Below, piece by piece: positions 49,289 through 61,084 of a stretch of 64,000 nt of DNA. Each line of letters starts with the position of its first letter. The stretch's first letter is position 1. Under the pieces are notes generated by a model. That model did no database searches. It worked only from the letters and a program-made list of their open reading frames with translations, and was not told where the DNA came from. The position numbers were made by a program, and so were the translations under genes. The stretch is from Persicaria tinctoria (taxonomy: Eukaryota > Streptophyta > Magnoliopsida > Caryophyllales > Polygonaceae): NCBI GenBank assembly GCA_037127255.1, contig JBANSL010000004.1, positions 90,459,627 to 90,523,626 of the forward strand. The letters are read 5' to 3'.

Positions 49289-50054
49289 CAATTTAAAGTG
49301 TGTTTACGAACCATTTTCATTTAATCGAAATAAATTTAAAGTGTGTTTCAAACTGAAAATCAATCTTGACTTTACTAATTGTTCCGTGTCGCCTTCTGTG
49401 TCAATTCCGATGTCTTCCATTAATACAAGGACGCGGAAGATTGAATTTGAGATTATTTAGAGCATGTCCAACAGTTTTTCTAAAAAGATATTCAAAAAAA
49501 GAGAATTATAAATTATATATTTTGAATTTTTTTTTTGGTTAAATTTCAACGACTTCTCCATTATAGAATTTACCTTAAAATGTATAGAACTTTCTCCAAA
49601 ATGAGGGAATTATCTCTATTTTTTCACATCAATATTCTTTAAAAAAAAAAAAAAAAAACTCAACATGGAAAATTTATAGGTGTTGCCTCTTATAAGCCCA
49701 ATTTTATTGGCCCATCTGAAGGTTATGACAGATTGTTAGACAACGATGCCATTACAGCTTTAATCGGCCCAAAATTAACTATGAGCCCAAAATTAACATT
49801 TGATTCTTCCTAAATTAATTTAAGCTCATTATGTAAATTGTAAACCAAAACGAAATAATTGGTGACACAATTTGGGTTTTTTTTGGAGGAAGACACAATT
49901 TGGGTCGAATTGCTAATGATGGGCCATTTTTTGTTAGGAATAATATAAAATATTATTTTTTTAAAATATGATTTTTTTTTAATGAAAATAGTTTTATATT
50001 TATTAGTAATAAGTATGAAATTAAAAAAATTAATGAAAAAATTATTATTTTATA
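49289..50054. other. Intergenic, MITE-like fragments
   Basis: The only notable item is the MITE-like start AGAGCATGTCCAACAG at 49458, related to 41797. No gene is seen. Confidence 0.3.
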
Positions 50055-50291
50055 CTTCCTCCGTTCATTAATAAATGTCGTTTGACTTTTCGACACATTT
50101 TTTAAGGAGCTAAAAACTATATAAAATATTAAAAAAAATTTATTAATTTTTTAAAATAATTTTTAACTTATAACTAATATGTATAAAATTATTTTAAAAA
50201 ATCAATTAAAAACTTTATATTTTATATAATTTTTAACTCATTAAAAAATGTGCTAAAAAGTCAAACGTCACTTATTTTTTAACGGAGGTAG
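50055..50291. mobile_element. Stowaway-type MITE
   Basis: The ends CTTCCTCCGTTC and inverted AACGGAGGTAG are flanked by TA (50053-50054 and 50292-50293). It is 237 bp with long complementary arms containing GTCGTTTGACTTTT. Confidence 0.85.
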
Positions 50292-51215
50292 TATAGTTCT
50301 TATTATCTTTTAAAGCAATTGTATGAAGAATAAAAAGACATAAAGAAAGGTATTTTATTAGGTCTATTCGACAAGAGAAAAAGAGTAACACGGTTTTCAT
50401 GATTACTTCACCAAATATGCCACGAAGTTGGAGCTAGCACTTAGTGGATATGTTTTTGCCTCTTGAAGCAAAGACAGACCAAAAGCTTCCATAATCTATG
50501 TTTTTGCCTTATAATTCAAAGTACCTAACTTACATTATTGCCCTATTTCACATACAATGTTCATCTCAATTGCTCTTCATAATTGGTGGTTGATATGAGA
50601 TCTAATCACAAATTTGTAGATCATTCCATAGCCATATGTTACATATCTCATTCTCAGTAAATATGCACCACTTAAATTCGAATCGGTCTGCAATATAAAG
50701 TTAAAGCGATTTAAACCTAGATAAACTAACCTAAATTGAAGAATCGATTCTTGTTAGGTGAAATGGCAATGCAAGTATGAGTATACATGATAATGTACCT
50801 CCCTATCATGATATGGTAGCTAGGTTAGTGGTGTTTGCCATCATGGTACTATCAATCTAGCCATTTTTGTTTTGTTTTGTTTTTTTCATTTGGTTTTGCA
50901 TTATTGATATCAATCATAGTTGTCTTGGAGCTCTTCTTTTTCTTAGGAAAGTTGTTCATGTTTCATGTATGAAATTCATCTCTCTTTAGGTTTAAGGTAA
51001 GTAGAGCATTGGTGAAATAATTCATTTATTGAAGATATGGGTTTGGTATGAAAGCGTCTCTCCTATAAAAATAATGGTTTTAAGGGTAAGGTGAAACAAT
51101 ATACTACGTATTGATTTAACTTTTGTGTTATAAAATAGATCTCAACCTTTTAAAAAACGGATGTAACACTAATACATATATGATCATCAATTATTTTACA
51201 CGGGCTTGCTTTATC
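50292..51215. other. Intergenic, no gene
   Basis: AT-rich sequence downstream of the duplicated BOR1 end. I found no coding signal or defined element. Confidence 0.3.
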
Positions 51216-51286
51216 CACCCCAAATCGTTTTTTTTTAAATAAACTCTATGCCTCTCAGTTCAAAGAGGTGTGAATCAGGAGACACA

Positions 51287-51328
<42 letters not shown>

Positions 51329-51405
51329 TAAAACCCCACTTCTCTTGATTCACACCTCTTTTAATCAAGAGGCATGGGGTTTATTTAAAAAAAAAAATTG
51401 GGGTG
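51216..51405. repeat. Fold-back element with (ATT)n loop
   Basis: Two arms of about 70 bp are inverted copies (CCTCTCAGTTCAAAGAGGTG at the left; CCTCTTGATTAAAAGAGGTG read inwards from the right). A (TTA)n microsatellite of about 40 bp sits between them at 51288-51330. The right arm alone reappears at 54021-54065, marking the start of the second tandem unit of the BOR1 duplication. Confidence 0.7.
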
Positions 51406-52766
51406 TAAATAGTAAATTTCGGAGGTGGAAATAACATCCTATAAAAATCGATCATATCTCATTTCGGGTATATTTAAAATGAATCATTCTTTTAAGTTTG
51501 TTACTTATGACTTAGATCATGATTTGTGGTTAATTTCCTTACTATTAAACAAGGGTAGTATGGTCAACCTAAATGTCAAATCCTGTTGTCTCCTAAGGTT
51601 CATGACTTAGGAAAATTGGATTAACTTGATAAGAAACAAAAGTGACAAAGATACTGAAATCATTAGAAACAGACCAGACAGGGTAAGTGTTCAAAACTTA
51701 GCACTAAATTGGTAGACATGAAGAATGAAATCCACCACCAATCTTCAAAAAAGGAACACAAAAGTCAAAAACTCAAGCCTTCCATTGCTAATAAAACCAA
51801 TTTATGCCTCTCCTTTTCTCCATACTTACTGTTATAAAAAGGCGGCTTCTTATGTGTCATACTCATAACAAGTCCATCTCTTTGTAGAACTATTTCAGCA
51901 GGAGAGATTCAGTTCATACTTGTTCAGAATGATGGTGGATGCCTTCATTGATTAGTAGTTCAGCGCGTCTTTCTGTTGCAAACAGTGCAATCCAGCCAAA
52001 ACGAGTCATCTGTTGTTGTCTTAGATCGCGTACACTTGTACAACAACTCTGTTTCATGATCTGATTCAGTGATCAAAATTGAAGAAAAAAGGAGAAGTGA
52101 TCTTAGTGCAAATATTGCTAGTAAACTGACATTACAGTGGGAGACAAGCAACACTTTCGGCTTACACAATTCGTTACTGGAGCGTCAAGGGAGAGAGACC
52201 AAACAAAAGACGCGAGATTTTACACTTTATTGCACCTAAGATAAGCACACTCAACGACACTTAAGGCTTCCGAAAACCCCTTCAGAAGTCAAACAAGTTC
52301 ACAACATCATGTCTTTTTGTTGCTAAGTTGAAGTGTTGCTGCTTGGACTTCTTCCAAGATTGGAAGTTCCGGTCCTTGGGCTGTAGCGTCCCCTTATCTC
52401 TGCACGTAGCTCCCCCACACGAGGGTTGTACGGAGAGAAGCCTGGGCTCGGGGTTGTGTGAAGATCCCTGGCCGGTGTAATAGTTGAGCTCGTTACCTTA
52501 GGGCTGCAAATGCGTCTAATCTCTCCTCTGCTCCTAGTCACCATTTCATCTAACATCTCTGCCTCCCCTGCACGTGTAGGCGTGAAACCCAGCTCGGTTT
52601 CCTACATCAGAGAACACCAACAACCGAGGGTTCATTAAGAATTGTAAATCATAACACGAATCAATAGATCAGTGATCATTGAAGGGTGAGTTTACCATGA
52701 CAAGATTGAATGGCAGAGTTGGGGACTCTTCGTACTCCGCTGCATCCAAGTCTTGAAGGTGTGCTC

Positions 52767-53797
52767 CAAACCCTCATTTTATGTTGTAGATTCATCATGA
52801 GTTTTTGTAGTTTTGCAAGATTTTAGTGTATGTTTTAAACTAATTAATTTATTTTTAAAAAATTATATTGCAGGTCATCTAGTTTGGATGCCGTATTCCT
52901 TGGACAAGCCCTCTTTACTCTGCAAGCCTTACCTGTGAGTTATTTATTTGTTTGATATGATGATTAGGATTTTGAAATGAATTGTATTGTGAATTTGTTC
53001 ATTCCTTATATGATATTGATAAAGCAGTGATGGAAATACTCAAATGTGATGAATTTTATTGCAAGTTAGAGTTAAAAAAGAGAAATATTAAGGTCATGAT
53101 TCATGAAGCAAGCTTCCTTTTGTGAAACATGTGGTGTAGTCCGTGTCTTTACCCATTTTTTTTGTGGGGGGAGGGGGAGGTATGGGTTGGGGATGTCCTT
53201 CCTATATGTCAAAGCTATATGTTTTGCGTGTTTGAATGCGTTAAAAGAGCTTTGCGTTTTAAGTTACTAGTGTAATGTTCTCATGCCCTTTTTTTTTTGA
53301 ATTATGTACGGTTTCAGTTAGGCGTGGCCACGGGTCCGACCCGTCGAGGGAGGGTGACCCTAACCCTGACCCGCGGTTCGGACGGTTCGACGGGTTAGGT
53401 GACCCGGCGGGTCGGAGTGATGGGTTAGGTGACCCGTTCGTTATTTTAATCTTTCATAATTGATAGGTAAATTTTTTTTTAAAAAAAATTATATTTATAT
53501 AAAGTGTAGTACTAGTGTTTGTATATGATAAAAATTTATAAGTATGGATTGACATGAAAAACCGAATGCTAGAGATTGAAGACATGGTGTAGTTTCTACC
53601 ATTGTTCTTGTCCCACATCACATCCCACATTGAAAACTAGAGGAAAGGGGGAGGGAAGGGTGCTAAGTCTATAAAAGAAGAAGCATGGGGAGTCATTTGT
53701 CTCACATTGCTATTGCATATTAGTATATGTAATATTATGAATTATTCTAAGAAAAATTTGTATAATTTACATAATAATTATAAATTTACACAAGCAA
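52767..53797. other. Foreign insert in the BOR1 pseudo-copy
   Basis: It holds an exon-like plus-strand stretch at 52874-52934 between TTGCAG and GTGAGT that would read SSSLDAVFLGQALFTLQALP. It also holds one end of a hAT element at 53318 and a region with TCCCACATTG followed by TATAAAAG at 53622-53680 that looks promoter- or LTR-like. No TSD was recognised. The source gene of the exon-like part is unknown. Confidence 0.45.
53318..53450 (+). mobile_element. hAT end fragment
   Basis: It begins TAGGCGTGGCCACGGGTCCG, nearly the terminal repeat of the 4.2-kb hAT at 6459, followed by the same ACCCG/GACCCGGCGGGTC-rich subterminal sequence. No opposite end is found nearby, so it is a truncated or deleted member. 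Confidence 0.7.
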
Positions 53798-54020
53798 ATA
53801 CAATGTCTGGAAGATTGTGAAAATTGCAATTGTCTTGAAAGGAACAGTTTCGACAAAGGTGGCGTGGTACTGCTCAAGAACTCTGCACCATTTGGTTTAA
53901 CATGATAAGTAAACAAGACACTGAGAAAAAGTTTCATGAAATGAGGGTTTGGAGTGATTTACTTGTATCTTCTGCTTGGTGCAGTAAACAGAAGTAGAAT
54001 CATTTTCCAAAACTTGTATG

Positions 54021-55756
54021 AATCAAGATGCATGGGGTTTATTTAAAAAAAAAAAGATTTTGGGGTGTAAATAGTTAATTTTGAAAGTGGAAATAACATC
54101 CTATAAAAATCGATCATATCTCATTTCGGGTATATTTAAAATGAATCTTTCTTTTAAGTTTGTTACTTATGACTTAGATCATAATTTGTGGTTAATTTCC
54201 TTACTACTAAACAAGGGTAGTATGGTCAACCTATATGTCAAATCTTGTTATCCCCTAAGGTTCTTGACTTGGGAAAATTGGATTAACTTGATAAGAAACA
54301 AAAGTGACAAAGATACTGAAATCATTAGAAAAAGACCGGACAGAGTAAGTGCTCAAAACTTAGCTCTAAATTGGTAGACATTAAGAATGAAATCCACCAC
54401 CAATCTTCAAAAAAAGAACACAAAAGCCAAAAACTCAGGCCTTCCATTGCTAACAAAACCAATTTAGGCCTCTCCTTTTCTCTATACTCACGGTTATAAA
54501 AAGGCAACTTCTTATGTGTCATATTCATAACAAGTCCACCTCTTTGTAGAACTATTTCATCAAGAGAGATTCAGTTCATACTTGTTCAGAATGATGGTGG
54601 ATGCCTTCATTGATTAGTAGTTCAGCGCGTCTTTCTGTTGCAAACCGCGCAATCCAGCCAAAACGAGTCATCTGCTGTCTTAGAACGTGTACACTTGTAC
54701 AACAACTCGGTTTCATGATCTGATTCAGTGATCAAAACTGAAGAAAAAGGGAGAAGTGATCTTAGTGCAAATATTGCTAGTAAATTGACATCACAGTGGG
54801 AGACAAACAACACTTTCGGCTTACACAATTCGTTACTGGAGCGTCAAGGGAGAGAGACCAAACAAAAGACGCGAGATTTTACACTTTATTGCACCTAAGA
54901 TAAGCACACTCAACGACACTTAAGGCTTCCGAAAACTCCTTCAGAAGTCAAACAAGTTCACAGCAGCATGTCTTTTTGTTGCTAAGTTGAAGTGTTGCTG
55001 CTTGGACTTCTTCCAAGATTGGAAGTTCCGGTCCTTGGGCTGTAGCGTCCCCTTATCTCTGCACGTAGCTCCCCCACACGAGGGCTGTACGGAGAGAAGC
55101 CTGGGCTCGGGGTTGTGTGAAGATCCCTGGCCGGTGTAGTAGTTGAGCTCGTTACCTTAGGACTGCAAATGCGCCTAATCTCTCCTCTGCTCCTAGTCAC
55201 CATTTCATCTAACATCTCTGCCTCCCCTGCACATGTAGGTGTGAAACCCAGCTCGGTTTCCTACATCAGACAACACCAATAACCGAGGGTTCATTCAGAA
55301 TCGTAAATCATAACACGAAGCAATAGACAAGAGATCATTGAAGGGTGAGTTTACCATTACAAGATTGAATGGCAGAGCAGGGGACTCTTCGTACTCCGCT
55401 GCATCCAAGTCTTGAAGGTGTGCTCCTTTGAAGAATTTTGGCAAAAGGTATTGCCTAACGGGAACGAGGAGCATGATCATCATAGGGAAGAGGACTCCTG
55501 CAATTGGAACCCATGTAATTCCAAAGCACACCAGCAAATATAATGTCTGGAAGATTGTGAAAATTGCAATTGTCTTGAAAGGAACAGTTTCGACAAAGGT
55601 GGCGTGGTACTCCTCAAGAACTCTGCACCATTTGGTTTAAAATGATAAGTAAACAAGACACTGAGAAAAAGTTTCATGAAATGAGGGTTTAGAGTGATTT
55701 ACTTGTATCTTCGGCTTGGTGCAGTAAACAGAAGTAGAATCCTTTCCCAAAACTGG
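54021..55756. repeat. BOR1 3'-end tandem duplication, proximal unit
   Basis: This is the unit that belongs to the intact BOR1 gene: fold-back right arm (54021-54065), 3' flank, exon 12 (54982-55260), exon 11 (55355-55622) and the 3' end of exon 10. Sequence identity with the distal unit stops at about 55756. Confidence 0.9.
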
Positions 55757-58235
55757 TTACCGGGTAAGCTCTCGATAGCCATGAAAGCAAAGTATCCCCA
55801 AAGAACGGATGTAGGAATCATTTTCAAGACGGGCATTGCTGCAACACATGCACCTACCATGGCAGATTGAAGCAAGTTGCTGAGCCGCTGTTCTTTGACC
55901 TCAACCGGCAAGAGGTCATCAATCTCCTTCTCAACATCAAACACTGACTCGTCAACTGGTGCATCAAACTGCCCCATGCTTTGTGCTGCTTGAATTGTTG
56001 ATTCCTTCAACTCTTTTAGTCCCTGATCAATAAATTTACCGGAGTTAGTTCCATACCGTCTCAATCGCTTACTTACAGGGAAGGTATTCGTATCATACCC
56101 TCGCTGAGGGCTCCTGGTAGACTAAAGGAGTCTGCATTTGTTGATATGCATCTTGCATTTTCCCATACATTTGGCCCAAGCTTGAATTCATGCCCATGCT
56201 TTGCCGAGCAGTTTTAACAAGCCGGTTTCTTAAAAGCTGTACGAAAGTGCGTAAACGATTACTGATCAAAGTAAAGCCTTGTAGAAAGAAACAAAGATAT
56301 AATTCAGTGAAGTCTGTCTAGAAAAGTACCTGGTGTTTAAGGGTTGCAAGGCTCTTTGTGTGCATAGGAGATTGTGGAATGACTCCATTTGCGGGAGGTA
56401 TACCGAGAAGACCACACATTAAGGTCTATAACATTACAGAAAAACAAATAAGAAGATGAGTTTGTATATGAAAAGGTCAGCAAGTGTATATGCAGCTGTG
56501 AAATTCACATACCAAGAACCCCAAAAGTAGCAAATCATAATGGAATGACGCCGGCTTCCTCAGATTGAAGTCTGACTGCTGAGCAAGTTGAGATGCTACA
56601 CTATGATCAAAGTAGTAGAGAACCGCTATCATGGTTGCAGGAATGAAAGCTCCAAGAATGTAAATCAAAGGAACATCAAGCATTTCCTGTCCAGATTGAG
56701 CATCAAAAATCAGTTCTTCTAGTCTTATCGGTTAGCAATAATATGTACGAATATATGATCAAACCAAACAACTCATCACTTTTGACTCACCTTGATAACA
56801 GTCCAGTTCTGATATGCACCAGGGGACCAAGGATTTGGGCTAAAAAGCCGACGTGGGATCCCATGTGGAACACTCCCTGATGGTGTGTAGGAAACAGCAG
56901 TCCATACAAGAACCATGAGTGGCACACCATAGTCTGCTATGAACCCTCTAAGCCAACCTAAAAGCCCGAGGAAACAACAATATCGTAGTTAAAACTACTC
57001 CATGTTAGGTCCATCAAGGGTATGGCGATGCAGAAATTTGGAAAGGGATGCTCACCTGAACCATAGCGCCATGACCTTGCTTTCCTGCTTCTTAGCCCTG
57101 TAAGCAAGAGGCCGAATGAGAGGACCAGGGCAAACATTCCATTTGCAAATCTCCATGAAGGTATATATTCTATCAGCTTTGCATTTTGCCGCTCAGGGAT
57201 GCGGAACTCGTCTACTAGTCCCTAAGAGAACAGCAGGCAAATAAAAATTGAGAACATGGCTAAACCACGAGCTCTATTCGAAAGTAAAGAGTTTGCAAGA
57301 GAAGTTTATTTAAAGCAAAGTTCTTGCCTTAATAGCTTGCTGCATGAAGAGCATAGCAATCAAAAGACCGAAGAGTTCTCCAGCCATGCGAGTGAATCTG
57401 TTTATGATTGAGCAAGCCCCCAAGATGGCCAGCAAGAACAGCAAGGCAGCTGTCCATACACACACCCTGGCAAATTTCCAAAAATCGTCAGACATTTTCG
57501 CCTTACGGTGAACAACTATAACAAACATGGAGGAGGAATGGGTTTTTAGCTCACCATCCAGTCCAAGCTAGAAACAGATTCCGACCCAAATCCGCCCTAT
57601 CTTTCGCAAAGCTGAACATGAATGTGTACATTATCACGGTAGGCTCCGCCACTCCTAGAATCAGCAGAGGCTGCCCTCCTATGATAGAGTGTATAATACC
57701 ACATAGTGCAGTTGATGCTAATGTTTGGACTGCTGTCAGGACACCATCTGCCGCCACCGCCACCATGTTTTAACACATTACAACTACTTATAATTACACC
57801 AGCTCATATAACCTCTCAACACATCTATGTAGATGTTTCTATAAAATGTCAATTTTCATCTTTAGCATCAAAATTGGTAAGCTCAATATGCATAAACTAG
57901 TAGTGAGTGTAGCCCTAATACCTGTATCTCTCTCCAATTGTTCACCAAAGGAAATTACAGGAATTGCAGAGGCAAAGAAAATGTATGTGGTGGGAGCCAA
58001 AATCCTGAAAGAAATTACAAAGTACTCCAAAATTAACAAATAAACACATGTTGAAGAGCAAAAACCCCAAGTATATGACCAAATATCCAAAAATGGGAAG
58101 GAAAAAGTAAGATACTAAAAAGGTGAAATACCTGAATCCAGCTTTGAATCCACCAGTCCAATCTTGCTTGTAGCACATCAACCTTCCCTTGAGATCATTC
58201 TTGATCCCCTGGAAAGGCACAAATGTCTCCTCCAT
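54982..58235 (-). CDS. BOR1: Boron (borate) exporter, BOR1 type
   Basis: Twelve exons on the minus strand join in frame to 708 aa, close to Arabidopsis BOR1 (704): 58132-58235, 57922-58004, 57555-57747, 57328-57466, 57056-57221, 56791-56957, 56513-56686, 56330-56425, 56099-56236, 55703-56022, 55355-55622, 54982-55260. It is an SLC4-like anion transporter with multiple membrane spans. Hallmarks are METFVPF-like start [34 protein letters not shown], and the acidic [11 protein letters not shown] loop. The tyrosine sorting motifs YGKM and YQQM fall at Tyr398 and Tyr405, as in AtBOR1 polar trafficking. BOR1 exports borate for xylem loading. All introns are GT-AG except the fourth (57222-57327), which begins GC. 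The last exon is duplicated downstream. Upstream AUG-stop ORFs suggest boron-dependent translation control. Confidence 0.97.
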
Positions 58236-58665
58236 GGAGTTTCAAGATCCACAGCAAGTGAAATGAATCTACACAACTTGGGGTACTTTCTATACACTAA
58301 ATTTAAATTCCCCTCAAATACAGAGAGGACCCAATCCAATTGCCCAAGAAATAAAACAATTACATGTTAAATCCACTACTGAGCTAAAGGCATCAAATAA
58401 AACTAACCAATATTCCAATGAACACTGACAACAGATTTACATAGCCAAAAAGAGTATCTGTATCTGGCTTGTAAAGCTAGAGAGGGTAAAGCTCTGAAAT
58501 GAGGTGGGCTTCTGAGATTCCCAGATGAGATCTAACCAATTTATAGGTGGAAAAGAAGATGAACAACTAAGATAACACGGCTTCAAAGCTCAATTCCTTC
58601 AAAAGGCTACATGTAACCTCTCAGCTACTTGGATTTATTTATAAAGGTGAGACCTTTATAGAATC
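58236..58665 (-). promoter_or_regulatory. BOR1 leader with AUG-stop upstream ORFs
   Basis: On the minus strand, TATA-like sequences lie at about 58654-58662 (CTATAAAGG) and 58633-58643 (TATAAATAAA), placing the start near 58600-58630. Between there and the BOR1 ATG are only four upstream ATGs: ATGTAG (58612-58607), ATGTAA (58442-58437), a five-codon ORF with TAG (58393-58376) and ATGTAA (58365-58360). AUGUAA minimal ORFs stall ribosomes when boron is high in the Arabidopsis NIP5;1 leader, and AtBOR1 is known to be translationally repressed through its leader. An undetected leader intron could remove some of them. Confidence 0.6.
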
Positions 58666-59560
58666 AAAAGAGGACAGGTAGAGTAGCTAATACTTTATAC
58701 TGTAAAAGTATCCCCAAATGCAACACCCACCAGCCAATTAAGCCTGAATTGGTTCAGCTAAGCACAAAGCAATGTCAATTGAGCCTCCCCCCAAATTTAT
58801 ATTAGAGAGAGAGGGTCAAAGGGAGAGAGAGAGAGAGAGAGGAATGGATGTCAAAGCTAAGAAGGGAACTGTATTCCACTGATAATACTCTGTAAATCTG
58901 TAATGTCTGTACAATGGAGCAAATTAGAGTATTTATTAAGGCCATACACATGACATGAGGGAAATCCGGGTCAAACTCAATGAAAGAGGGTAATGATAAG
59001 CCCATAACGCAAATGTGATATGATATAGAATTCAGCATGTACAGCTGGAATTACCCTTTTTTGTGGCGGTGATACAGTCATGAAACTGCGCAGAAACAAG
59101 CGGGTGGGTGGTGGGGGCGAACCGACGGACGATTGACGTTGGGAGGAACGAATGTAGCCAAACAAATGGAAGAGACAAAAACACAAACAGATGGTGTGCA
59201 TTAAAAAATCGTTTCTTTAGGGTTATCATCTCGGTTGGTAACTGGGTGCGATTACTTGATAAATGACGCCATGGTTGAAATTTGCAACTCTATCTAAAGC
59301 TCGCATGCTCGCACTCGACCCAATTTTTCCTCCCGGAATTCGATTATTCAATCTTCAAAAGTTTTAATTTTTCCTCCTGAAATCCGATTATTCAAATCTT
59401 CAACGGTTTTTGAGCGAATATTCACCTGTAACTCTGCAAGGCTGTAACTGTAAGGTGAAGGGCGTGAACTGAAGCTATCAGTTACGATTTATTTAATATA
59501 TTTTGGCTTAATTGAACATGATTTAATTTATTTTATTTTTTGGTAATAATTTTTTTTTTA
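58666..59560. other. BOR1 upstream DNA, no gene
   Basis: A GA-rich microsatellite (58803-58844) lies here. Several minus-strand ORFs (58802-59229) have no family resemblance. The rest is AT-rich. Confidence 0.3.
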
Positions 59561-59570
59561 TAATGTGCTA

Positions 59571-60080
59571 AGGTTGTGTTTGGTTCTAGAGTATAACTTT
59601 ATTTAAAATTTATAATAAATACTATTATTTTAAACATACTATAAAATACATTAAGTAAACATTATTCAAATATTTAGGGGTCATTTGGGAATCAAAACTG
59701 GAAATCGGAATTGATGATTCCCAATTTATGTGTTTGGTATGATAAAAACTTGAAATTGGAATGATTTTCGGGAATCATCCATTCCCAAATTTGTAGCTTA
59801 TTTCATTCCAATCAAAATATTAGGTAATCCTCCATTCCAACTCATAAATCCATCAATTCTCCATTATTATTATTATATTATATTATATTTATACTTATAA
59901 TATTATTATTATTATCACTATTTTATTATTTAATATATATTAATATGTATTATATTTTTTATTTTTAATAATAATATATTTATATTATTATTATTAGTTT
60001 TATCACTATTTTATTATTTCACATATTATATTTTTATAAATGTGTTTTTAATTATAATGCATTAGAATTCAAACAAAACC
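59571..60080. mobile_element. Possible MITE(s)
   Basis: The left AAGGTTGTGTTTGGTTC (59570-59586) pairs with AAGGTTTTGTTTGAATTC read inwards from about 60082. Within it, GGGGTCATTTGGGAATC at 59678 looks like another element's end. The middle is AT-only, ATTATTATTA-rich DNA (59866-60000). Boundaries and TSD are uncertain. Confidence 0.4.
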
Positions 60081-60082
60081 TT

Positions 60083-61080
60083 AACTATTGTGATTTGTGA
60101 CAATTTATGTTTTGATTAACTGGGACCACGTATAAGGCATATACCCCATTTATTATAAAATTATAGTCAAGTAAATAAAGCAAATAGAAAACACTCCCAA
60201 TCAAAACCTTAAGCATGATTGGGTTTCCCTTAAAAAAAAACAAGAAAAAAAAGAAGACATGATTGGGTTTATTATAATTTTTATGTATGAAACTCATTTT
60301 TCTTCTTTTTCATATTCTATTTGGTTTTGGTATCAAAGTATCAAACAAAACGTCTTTATAGACATGCATATACGTCATTTCCTTTTGATGGGAAATAAAA
60401 ATAGGAAGTTATAAAGTAGAGCTATTTTAAATAAGTTTAAATCCATTGAATCTTAATAATCTGGAGCCCATCTTTTAGAAAAATAAAAATAAAAATTAGT
60501 TATACAATAAAACAAATAAATTAAAATTTGCTTCCTTTTTCTTCTAATTACCTATAAAAAAAATAACTAAAAAAACTTCATATATAAAATTAAAAATTCA
60601 AAAAAATCAATTTTATGAATCATGTTGATAATTCTATAAGATTCAACCGTACTCTAAATTAATCACCCATAATTTAAGATAAAATAATTAATATTCTATT
60701 ATTTATACACGGGTGTTTTTAAATACACCGCAAGTCTGGATTACAGTAATGCACGTCTGAATCGACGTGGAGTTAAACACTAAAAATTAAAGGTAAATCA
60801 GGATTTAGACCATCACGTCATATTAATGTGGTACTCTAAATCCTGATTTACGGGCGTATTTAAATTCTACATTTATCCATAAACCCTAACTAATATTTTT
60901 AGATAAATTTATCATATCTGACTTATTGATATATCTCTACTTACCATATCCATTAGTTCAAGTTGACATCTTTTTTCAAAAAGCATCCATAATTAAAAAA
61001 GTATATCTACAATTTAACAACTTGATCTAGGATCCTTTACAATATATACACCATAGATTTGACAGATTTAAATGTTGAAG
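60083..61080. other. Intergenic, small repeat at 60706-60875
   Basis: AT-rich, no gene. A possible MITE at about 60706-60875 (GGGTGTTTTTAAATACACCG and, inverted, AATTTAAATACGCCCGTAAA) includes a pair of complementary stretches (TAAATCAGGATTTAGA and TCTAAATCCTGATTTA). Similar sequence occurs at the window start. Confidence 0.35.
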
Positions 61081-61084
61081 GAAA

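Larger units (their letters stand above)
51363..54016. repeat. BOR1 3'-end tandem duplication, distal unit
   Basis: Direct repeat of 54021-55756: right arm of the fold-back element, about 900 bp of 3' flank, the last exon, and parts of exons 11 and 10. It is interrupted by about 1.03 kb of foreign DNA at 52767-53797, which replaces about 100 bp of exon 11. The units differ by scattered substitutions and small indels, so the duplication is fairly recent. Confidence 0.9.
52323..54016 (-). pseudogene. Broken copy of BOR1 exons 10 (part), 11 and 12
   Basis: The exon 12 copy (52323-52601) keeps its length and frame and differs from the true exon by few residues (TITPARD for TTTPARD, SPYNPRV for SPYSPRV). 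Its acceptor is intact. The exon 11 copy is split: 52696-52766 and 53798-53887 are separated by the foreign insert. A short piece of exon 10 ends at about 54016. No upstream exons are present, so it cannot encode a transporter alone. The intact terminal exon could in principle be spliced to the real gene as an alternative last exon. Confidence 0.85.

Noticed and set aside
51288..51330. CRISPR-like or other short-repeat array
   Set aside because: It is a plain (TTA)n microsatellite in the loop of a fold-back element; no spaced repeats exist in the window.
53610..53680. snRNA-type promoter (upstream element TCCCACATYG plus TATA)
   Set aside because: Spacing to the TATA box is off, and the following sequence matches no U snRNA start that I know.
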